15,326 bases of DNA from Cellvibrionales bacterium UBA1963 (GTDB lineage: Bacteria > Pseudomonadota > Gammaproteobacteria > Pseudomonadales > UBA7434): positions 26,062 to 41,387 of the forward strand of contig DDED01000062.1 of the NCBI GenBank assembly GCA_002336035.1, in the 5' to 3' direction. Positions 1 to 5,456 of this stretch are shown here, in pieces. Under the pieces are notes generated by a model. The model saw nothing but the letters and a program-made list of their open reading frames with translations. It searched no databases and was not told where the DNA came from. A program made the translations under genes and the position numbers. How positions within the stretch are numbered: the first letter of the stretch is position 1; each line of letters opens with the position of its first letter.

Positions 1-250
1 GAGCTGTTTTCCAAGTCAACCACCCATAAACAGCCATCGCTACATAAAATACGTTCAACGCTGAGTCCATATACAGTTGGTATTGAAAAAAGACCGCTAC
101 ATAAATACCGGAACCCATCATTGCAGCGGGCCAACAAGCGCGATGCTCGCGCGCCGCTAAAATGACATAGCTAAGCGAGGCCAATACCGCAATAATTTCA
201 GGTATCGAGTATTGGCTCAGTTCTTGCCAGATCTCAACTATTAGTTTCAT
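1..250 (-). CDS. pnuT: PnuC/PnuT-family transporter, probably thiamin uptake (3' end outside window)
   Basis: Inner-membrane permease of the PnuC family. The first 83 residues are visible, starting at the ATG at 248-250; the C-terminus lies beyond the left edge. Seen: a Glu-rich hydrophobic start (EIIAVLASLSYVILAARE), a Cys-Trp-Pro step, then FFQYQLYMDSALNVFYVAM and YGWLTW. These are the features of the PnuC core, which carries vitamin-like substrates by facilitated diffusion. PnuC itself moves nicotinamide riboside, while members found behind TPP riboswitches (PnuT) are assigned to thiamin. Here the gene is third in a TPP-riboswitch operon, 5 nt after the YkoF-like gene, so thiamin or a close derivative is the likely substrate (inference from context). 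Such transporters usually rely on a kinase to trap the substrate; a thiamin kinase or pyrophosphokinase could be the next gene, outside the window. Family certain, substrate inferred. Confidence 0.88.
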   Translation of the reverse strand, partial: MKLIVEIWQELSQYSIPEIIAVLASLSYVILAAREHRACWPAAMMGSGIYVAVFFQYQLYMDSALNVFYVAMAVYGWLTWKTA

Positions 251-255
251 AACCG

Positions 256-507
256 TTATTGATCTCGCCGGTCGCGATTTAAATACTTGGCGACTAAAAC
301 GGCCGCTGACTCAGCTTTAAAAACCAGTTCTGTCACCGTTTGAATCGTCTCCATCACCAGGGCAAACTCGCCAAATATCTCTGTGCTTAGGGCGTGAGTA
401 CGCACTTCTAATCCGTTTACTGCATTGAGAGTGTTAATATAAGACCGAATAGTCGGCACGTAATCATCCGTTAATGGGTAAAGGCTAAGCTCAGCAGTGA
501 TATTCAT
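256..507 (-). CDS. YkoF/MTH1187-like thiamin-binding protein
   Basis: Small cytoplasmic protein of 83 residues, one ferredoxin-like domain of the YkoF/MTH1187 (thiamin/HMP-binding) superfamily. Seen: the family-typical start MNITAELSLYPL, a D-D-Y followed by an Ile/Phe-rich helix, a central HALSTEIFGEF segment (usual form N-x-M-S-T-x-x-F-G) and a C-terminal VLVAKYLN strand. There is no signal peptide or membrane segment. B. subtilis YkoF has two such domains and binds thiamin; this is a single-domain version that would need to dimerise. A GGGAG ribosome-binding site lies about 7 nt before the ATG. It sits between the receptor (21 nt upstream) and the permease (5 nt downstream), both under the TPP riboswitch, which supports a role in holding or passing on imported thiamin. 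The precise role of these single-domain proteins in uptake operons is not settled. Confidence 0.85.
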   Translation of the reverse strand: MNITAELSLYPLTDDYVPTIRSYINTLNAVNGLEVRTHALSTEIFGEFALVMETIQTVTELVFKAESAAVLVAKYLNRDRRDQ

Positions 508-528
508 AAATGCTCCCTGTTTTTTAAG

Positions 529-2703
529 TTACCATTCGTAAGTGGCACTAACACCAACTAAGCGAGGCTCTCCAAATTGTGTATAAGCTTCGGGTGCATA
601 ACCATTGCTCGGGTTGTTGCCGCCTTCATTACTAAAGTAAAAGCCACGAGTTTCCACATCCTCGTCAGTAAGGTTGCGACACCAAAGGCTGATCGTCATT
701 TGGTTGTCAGTATAATTTAAGCGCGTATGGAGTAACTCATAGCGCTCTGATTTTTCATTGTGGCTGTTAGAAAAATAAAACTCGTCTTTTCCTTCGACGT
801 CAATTCCTAGTGTCCAGCTTGGTGATAATCGGTACTCACCGCCGATTGTGAACTGGTAATTAGGTGAATGAGCGACATCTCGTCCATCTAGACTGATGGC
901 GGTGCCGTCATCAAGCGTGCGAGCATCAACATGAGTGAGGCTGAAAAAGTCATCAAGCTCTGCATTTAATAAACCTAAACTGGCATATAAGTTTAGTTTT
1001 TCAGAGGCTAAGTATATAGCTTCAATTTCAAGCCCTAGACTATTAGCCCTAGTGTTATCGAAATAGTCATCAAAGGAAAAATCAGCGGAGTTAAAGATGG
1101 ATTGTTTAACTTGAGCATTTTTTCGATCTTGATAGAAAACAGCTGTTTGAATTTGTAGCGTGTTATCAAGCAATCGCATTTTTGCCCCTAGTTCATAATT
1201 AACAAGAGTCTCAGCATCAAAGAAAAAAGTACTTTCAGCGATATTGCTGTTGAGCTGAGCAGCAGCAATAATTTGCGCGTTAACGCCATCTCCTTTATAG
1301 CCTCTTGAAACAAGCCCATACAATAAACTATTTGAATTGATTTGATATTCAATTGCTAAACGTCCGCCGAAGAAGGTTTCGCTTTTCTCTTCTTTGACAT
1401 TGGCACTGTCGGTATAGTCAGCGTCACGATGCTCTAGGCGAAGGCCGGTAATCAGATTCCAACTATCATTAAGTGCTGTGGTTAATTGACCGTAAATGGC
1501 ATGGTTATCTGTATTGGACTGATTGGTGAAATCACCGTCAACTTTTGGTAGTAGGTCTAATGATTTGCTTTTTTCTAGTGTTTCTTTTTCTGAACGCTGA
1601 TAAATACCAAAAACCCAGTCTGAACGACCGCCCATTATTTTTTGGTCAACTTTTGAAATTAAGCGAATGTCGATACTGTGGGTATTACGATCCCGTTCAT
1701 AACGATCAGCTGAGCTATAAGGGTATGTATTTGAGTTGAATTCTCCAACATAACTCCAGTCTTCATCGTAACTATAAAGAGTGTCGGTATCCGCGGCACT
1801 GATAACAGCCTCAATATTGAAATCAAGGTCTGTAGTCCATAAAGCAGTCAACGAAGCGGCTAATGTTTCTTGAGAATCGCTGCCCGGTTGGTCAGAAGTG
1901 GTGATCCGATTGTTATTCAAAGAAAACGCATCATAGCCATTATCGATATCGATTAAAAAGGCATTGAATTTAATGTTAAGGTTTTCGTTAATGTTGCTAT
2001 GAATTGCACCTTTGAGTACGACTTCATCAATATTATTGGTATCGTCCCGGTTTAAAAAATTGTTTTCGACATAACCGTCCTGTTGGTTAATACGTCCGGC
2101 AATTCTAAAGCCGGTATCGTTGTTGATGGGGCCGCTGTAAACAGCATCTAGACTTCGACCATTATAATTACTAAATTGCGTATTAATACTCCCGCTGTAT
2201 TCTTCGCTGGGCGTGTTGCTATTGAAGTTAATTAACCCCCCTAACGCATTCGCTCCATATAGAGTGCCTTGCGGGCCACGCAAAATTTCGATTTGTTGGA
2301 TATCAAGTGTCGTTGCGCTGAGTCCTAAGCCTGTAAAGTCAATGCCATCAATAATTAAGCCGATAGAAGGATTAATGGGATTAACAAATTGACTACGCTC
2401 TCCGATGCCGCGAATTTGAAAAAAGCGACCACGTGATGCCCCGCTAGAGTAATTAACGTTGGGCGCACGGCCTAACAAGTTTTCTAAATGTTGCGCACCA
2501 TTCTTTTTAATCGAAGTTTCGTTTAGTACGGTAACGCTATTAGCAAGCGCTAATAATTCGCTGTCGCGAAATTCGGCGGAAACAATCACTTCTTCAATAC
2601 CACGGTCTGGTTCTATGGCATAAACGCCAATGCTAAGTGGTAATGCAAGTGTGCATAGTAGCTTGGTAATAATAGTGCGGTGTGAAAATGCCGTTAAAAG
2701 CAT
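529..2703 (-). CDS. TonB-dependent outer-membrane receptor, probable thiamin/TPP importer
   Basis: Outer-membrane 22-strand barrel receptor (724 residues from the chosen start) that would import a large or scarce substrate using TonB energy. Seen: a signal peptide (residues 1-29, Leu-rich core, likely cut after VYA), a TonB box EEVIVSA at 37-43, a plug domain at about 45-165 with the signature around IEILRGPQGTLYG and ALGGLINF, a barrel from about 170, and a C-terminal aromatic residue (ATYEW) as expected for barrel assembly. Start choice: an in-frame ATG four codons upstream (2713-2715) has no ribosome-binding site, whereas the ATG at 2701-2703 has GGAG six bases before it. That GGAG lies inside the upstream codons, so 2703 is preferred. 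First gene behind the TPP riboswitch and upstream of YkoF-like and PnuT genes, hence thiamin or TPP is the inferred ligand. The barrel sequence alone does not reveal the ligand. Confidence 0.92.
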   Translation of the reverse strand: MLLTAFSHRTIITKLLCTLALPLSIGVYAIEPDRGIEEVIVSAEFRDSELLALANSVTVLNETSIKKNGAQHLENLLGRAPNVNYSSGASRGRFFQIRGIGERSQFVNPINPSIGLIIDGIDFTGLGLSATTLDIQQIEILRGPQGTLYGANALGGLINFNSNTPSEEYSGSINTQFSNYNGRSLDAVYSGPINNDTGFRIAGRINQQDGYVENNFLNRDDTNNIDEVVLKGAIHSNINENLNIKFNAFLIDIDNGYDAFSLNNNRITTSDQPGSDSQETLAASLTALWTTDLDFNIEAVISAADTDTLYSYDEDWSYVGEFNSNTYPYSSADRYERDRNTHSIDIRLISKVDQKIMGGRSDWVFGIYQRSEKETLEKSKSLDLLPKVDGDFTNQSNTDNHAIYGQLTTALNDSWNLITGLRLEHRDADYTDSANVKEEKSETFFGGRLAIEYQINSNSLLYGLVSRGYKGDGVNAQIIAAAQLNSNIAESTFFFDAETLVNYELGAKMRLLDNTLQIQTAVFYQDRKNAQVKQSIFNSADFSFDDYFDNTRANSLGLEIEAIYLASEKLNLYASLGLLNAELDDFFSLTHVDARTLDDGTAISLDGRDVAHSPNYQFTIGGEYRLSPSWTLGIDVEGKDEFYFSNSHNEKSERYELLHTRLNYTDNQMTISLWCRNLTDEDVETRGFYFSNEGGNNPSNGYAPEAYTQFGEPRLVGVSATYEW

Positions 2704-2778
2704 GCGAGTCTCCATAACAAAAATGAAAACCCGGTTATCGAACGTCGGAAGGCCTTAACGCAAGCGCTAAGTGTAAAC
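2704..2778 (-). promoter_or_regulatory. Riboswitch expression-platform region (leader between aptamer and receptor start)
   Basis: This is the mRNA leader after the TPP aptamer. It holds a short hairpin (2754-2771: 7-bp stem with one G-U pair, CUUG loop in the RNA) and then the segment UAACCGGGUU (RNA of 2728-2737). That segment can pair with GAUCCGGUUA of the aptamer core (2799-2808), giving 10 pairs, two of them G-U. It is followed by a U-rich stretch and the GGAG ribosome-binding site. No classic GC-stem-plus-U-run terminator is evident, so translational control or a long-range switch is suspected. The direction of switching cannot be read from the sequence alone. Confidence 0.45.
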
Positions 2779-2878
2779 TCCTATTCCTACGCCGGTACTA
2801 ACCGGATCAGGTTCAAGGGTTTGCCTCGTCTTTCAACATTTTGGCATCTCAGGCTCTTATTAGAGCCACCCCTCAGGA
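2779..2878 (-). promoter_or_regulatory. TPP riboswitch (THI element)
   Basis: Thiamin-pyrophosphate-binding aptamer read on the minus strand. Seen in order: short P1 strand UCCU (2875-2878); GAGGGGU; stem-loop GGCUC/GAGCC; the invariant CUGAGA loop (2847-2852); a small extra stem UGCC/GGCA; ACCCUUGAACCUGAU; the hairpin CCGG-UUAGUA-CCGG; GCGUAGG (2786-2792); and the closing AGGA (2779-2782) that pairs with UCCU. All hallmark sequences of the class are intact. It sits between a good -10 box and the TonB-dependent receptor gene and should repress the uptake operon when TPP is plentiful (known behaviour of the class in proteobacteria). Confidence 0.97.
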
Positions 2879-2887
2879 TGTTTTATT

Positions 2888-2893
2888 ATTATA
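2888..2893 (-). promoter_or_regulatory. Probable -10 box of the thiamin-uptake operon
   Basis: The minus strand reads a perfect TATAAT about 10 nt before the first base of the TPP aptamer, so transcription would start almost at the aptamer edge. The -35 region at 17-nt spacing is poor (TGGTTA). Position relative to the riboswitch is the main support. Confidence 0.6.
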
Positions 2894-3022
2894 ACCAGAG
2901 GCTATTCTAATAACCAGCATTGATGAAAGGTAAATAATGAATGATCCAATTAGTAGCCTCGTTCATACGCGTCATTTATTCTAAAATAACTTCGTTAATG
3001 TTCTTGAGGGTAGAGTTTAGAC

Positions 3023-3463
3023 ATGAGCAAAAAGACATTGCTTTTTTTATGCACGGGTAATGCTTGCCGAAGCCAAATGGCCGAGGGCCTTTGCCGTCAT
3101 TATCGCAGCGAGGATATTGAATGCTTTTCAGCGGGCATAGAGTGCCATGGCTTAAATCCCCTAGCCGTAGAGGCGATGGCTGAACTTGGTATTGATATTA
3201 GCCAGCATTGTAGTGAGCGTTTGGATGAGTTGTCCCAGCATTCGTTTGATATTGTGGTCACAGTGTGCGGCCATGCCGACGAGCATTGCCCAGTCTTTAC
3301 GGGTGATACTGAGCGGGTTCATCGAAGTTTTGATGATCCACCTGCTTTAGCGGCTGATACTGTCAATACAGAACAAGCGATGGTTCATTATCGTCGAGTC
3401 CGCGATGAAATCAAAGACTATATACTAACACTGCCACAGAGCTTAAACTTGAGTCAGCGTTAA
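3023..3463 (+). CDS. arsC: Arsenate reductase, low-molecular-weight phosphatase fold (ArsC)
   Basis: Cytoplasmic enzyme of 146 residues that reduces arsenate to arsenite with electrons from thioredoxin, built on the low-molecular-weight tyrosine phosphatase fold. Seen: P-loop CTGNACRS with nucleophile Cys10 and Arg16, redox pair Cys82 and Cys89 in VCGHADEHC, and the DDP loop with Asp105. These positions coincide with the S. aureus ArsC numbering (Cys10, 82, 89), which separates it from plain tyrosine phosphatases that lack the Cys pair. The usual H-W before FDDP is H-R-S here, a small departure. No arsR, arsenite pump or other arsenic gene is nearby. The next gene starts 30 nt downstream on the same strand and is probably cotranscribed. 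A weak GAGGG lies about 12 nt before the ATG. The alternative of a non-arsenic phosphatase is less likely given the three cysteines. Confidence 0.88.
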   Translation: MSKKTLLFLCTGNACRSQMAEGLCRHYRSEDIECFSAGIECHGLNPLAVEAMAELGIDISQHCSERLDELSQHSFDIVVTVCGHADEHCPVFTGDTERVHRSFDDPPALAADTVNTEQAMVHYRRVRDEIKDYILTLPQSLNLSQR

Positions 3464-3493
3464 CCGACCCACTTATAAAAGTATGCCATTAAA

Positions 3494-4675
3494 ATGATAA
3501 AAAAAATATTCCTAATACTGTTAGTCCTATTCAGTGCGCTGGTCAGTGTTGTCGCAATCAAAAACCCTTCTGCAGGTACCGCTGCATGGCAGTTACTGAC
3601 CAACGCTAGCCATTTTAAAAAGGATGTGCCCAGCGATGAAGTACTAGGCCAGTTAAAAACAGCTCGTGGGTTTGTCGTTAATGTTTATGCCGAAGGCCTG
3701 GATCGACCGAGGATGATGCATATTACCGAGGCTGGCGATGTGATTGTAAGTGATATTGGAAGTGATTCAATCGTACTGCTAAGCGACATGGATAATGATG
3801 GTCAAGCTGATAGCCGGACCACGCTGCTCGATGAGCGTAACAATCCTCATGGTGTGGTTTTGCATGATGGCTGGTTGTACTTCGCAGAACCCGATCGTAT
3901 TAGCAGAGTGCGTTTTGACTCGGACAGTCGCCAGTTGATCGGAGATGTTGAAACGTTGATTGACGAGCTACCTTTTGAGGGCTTTCATCCCCTTAAAACC
4001 TTGGCAATTTCTGCCGCAGAGCAATTGTATTTTAATGTTGGCTCGCCATGCAATAACTGTCTGCCTGACGATGAGCGCTATTCAACGTTGATGCGTATTG
4101 AGCTTGATGGTTCAGGTCCAACGATTGTTGCCAGCGGTCTTCGAAATAGCGTTGGTTTTGATTGGACGCCATGGTCTAAGGAGCTGTTTGCAACAGAAAA
4201 TAGCCGAGATATGTTGGGGGACAATTTTCCGCCCGATGAATTAAATCACATCGTTGATGGTGGCTTTTATGGGTGGCCTTACTACCATGGGGATAATCAA
4301 CCGGATCCTGCTATGGGGCAGGATCGGGTTGATTTACTAGCCGTCACTCGACCACCATCATTTCAGTTTAGGCCTCATAATGCGCCGTTAGGAATTCATT
4401 TTTTACGAAAAATTAAGTCATTGCCATCTATTTATCAGCGTAGCGCCGTGGTGGCCCTTCATGGCTCATGGAATCGATCCGATCTCGACGGATACAAAGT
4501 GATTTCATTGCACTGGGATGACGATGGCAGTATTCAATCGAGAGACTTTTTATCGGGATTTCTGCTTGATCAAAAGGTGTTAGGTCGTCCGGCAGGAGTG
4601 ATCCAAGATGCACAAGGCAGCGTTTATATCAGTGATGATTTGGCAGGTAGAATTTATCGTGTACGGCCAAACTGA
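3494..4675 (+). CDS. Exported PQQ-dependent sugar (sorbosone-type) dehydrogenase-like beta-propeller
   Basis: Protein of 393 residues with an N-terminal hydrophobic segment (residues 1-22, either a signal peptide or a membrane anchor) and a six-bladed propeller typical of soluble glucose dehydrogenase/sorbosone dehydrogenase relatives. Seen: GFVVNVYAEGLDRPRMM opening blade, PHG at 118-120 (the likely catalytic His position), a C-x-x-C pair at Cys185/Cys188 found in the sorbosone-type subgroup, LRNSVGFDW at 216-224, FYGWPYYHG at 258-266, HGSWNRS at 323-329 and a closing YISDDLAGRIYRV. Family members oxidise sugars in the periplasm with PQQ, but many have no known substrate. No PQQ biosynthesis genes are in the window, so cofactor supply is unknown. 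The start is the only sensible one, since the nearby upstream ATG (3483) meets a stop after four codons; the ribosome-binding site is weak, suggesting coupling to arsC. Confidence 0.85.
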   Translation: MIKKIFLILLVLFSALVSVVAIKNPSAGTAAWQLLTNASHFKKDVPSDEVLGQLKTARGFVVNVYAEGLDRPRMMHITEAGDVIVSDIGSDSIVLLSDMDNDGQADSRTTLLDERNNPHGVVLHDGWLYFAEPDRISRVRFDSDSRQLIGDVETLIDELPFEGFHPLKTLAISAAEQLYFNVGSPCNNCLPDDERYSTLMRIELDGSGPTIVASGLRNSVGFDWTPWSKELFATENSRDMLGDNFPPDELNHIVDGGFYGWPYYHGDNQPDPAMGQDRVDLLAVTRPPSFQFRPHNAPLGIHFLRKIKSLPSIYQRSAVVALHGSWNRSDLDGYKVISLHWDDDGSIQSRDFLSGFLLDQKVLGRPAGVIQDAQGSVYISDDLAGRIYRVRPN

Positions 4676-4735
4676 GTCTTGCTGAGGCGCATTAACGGCC
4701 AGTTTTGTTGCGGATTGCTAAGATTCGACTTGTTT

Positions 4736-4766
4736 GGCGACTGTTAGTCAACCGCAAACTGTCGCC
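4736..4766. repeat. Imperfect inverted repeat upstream of ribA
   Basis: GGCGAC (4736-4741) pairs with GTCGCC (4761-4766); after a T-T mismatch GTT (4743-4745) pairs with AAC (4757-4759). No T-run follows, so it is not a standard terminator. It ends 5 nt before the extended -10 of ribA, where it would cover the -35 region, so it could be an operator or simply a hairpin closing the preceding transcript. Confidence 0.45.
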
Positions 4767-4770
4767 AGCA

Positions 4771-4779
4771 TGGTAGAAT
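4771..4779 (+). promoter_or_regulatory. Extended -10 promoter for ribA
   Basis: TGG followed by TAGAAT fits the TGn extended -10 pattern and is followed by a GC-rich discriminator (CACGCCC). The -35 region at normal spacing does not resemble TTGACA, as is common for extended -10 promoters. The start of transcription would fall near 4786, about 43 nt before the TTG start codon. Confidence 0.5.
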
Positions 4780-4828
4780 TCACGCCCTTGTTTATTTAAT
4801 TGGTTGTTTCTTCATTAGGAGTTCAGAG

Positions 4829-5419
4829 TTGAGCGTTAAATTTGTTGAATCCTGCAAGCTTCCCACGCGATGGGGTGAATTTCAGATGCATGGATTTCAT
4901 GATGAGGCGACCGGCAAAGAACATATTGCCTTGACTTTAGGTGATCTCTCAACAACCGATCCGGTGTTAGCGAGAGTGCATTCTGAATGTTTAACAGGCG
5001 ACGCGTTGTTTAGTCTGCGCTGTGATTGTGGTGCTCAACTTGAATTTGGCTTGGCGGCTATTGCTGAAGCGGGTCGGGGGATTTTGTTGTACCTCAAGCA
5101 AGAAGGCCGCGGGATCGGTTTGCTCAATAAAGTAAAGGCCTATCAGTTACAAGACGGCGGTGCAGACACGGTTGAAGCAAATGAATCTTTAGGATTTAGT
5201 GCCGACTTACGTGATTACAGTATTTGCCAATCAATGCTGGCTCATTTTTCAGTGAGTCAAGTCCGTCTCATGACGAATAACCCAGAGAAGGTTGCAGCAT
5301 TGACTGAGTTGGGACTCAATGTGGTAGAACGTTTACCGATTAGCACTGGCCGAAATTCACATAATGAAAAATATCTAGAGACTAAGGCCGGTAAGCTAGG
5401 TCATATCATCGAAGAATAA
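4829..5419 (+). CDS. ribA: GTP cyclohydrolase II
   Basis: Cytoplasmic zinc enzyme that opens GTP to the diaminopyrimidine that starts riboflavin synthesis. At 196 residues it matches the E. coli length, and it aligns to E. coli RibA end to end. Seen: zinc cysteines Cys54, Cys65 and Cys67 in SECLTGDALFSLRCDCG (same numbering as E. coli), KQEGRGIGLLNK, the GADTVEAN segment, and TNNPEK near residue 148. It is a stand-alone RibA, not fused to RibB. Start: TTG at 4829 preceded by AGGAG with 7-nt spacing; no ATG fits the conserved N-terminus. It stands alone on the plus strand, convergent with dxs. No FMN riboswitch is present in the 153-nt upstream gap; that gap instead holds an inverted repeat and an extended -10. 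Confidence 0.97.
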   Translation: MSVKFVESCKLPTRWGEFQMHGFHDEATGKEHIALTLGDLSTTDPVLARVHSECLTGDALFSLRCDCGAQLEFGLAAIAEAGRGILLYLKQEGRGIGLLNKVKAYQLQDGGADTVEANESLGFSADLRDYSICQSMLAHFSVSQVRLMTNNPEKVAALTELGLNVVERLPISTGRNSHNEKYLETKAGKLGHIIEE

Positions 5420-5456
5420 TTATTTGCCGCGGTTAAAAAAATAACTATTGCTAGAG

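Noticed and set aside
5420..5456. Bidirectional terminator between ribA and dxs
   Set aside because: TTATTT (5420-5425) can pair with AAATAA (5439-5444), but the stem is all A-T and weak. The A/T run is suggestive, not enough to call.
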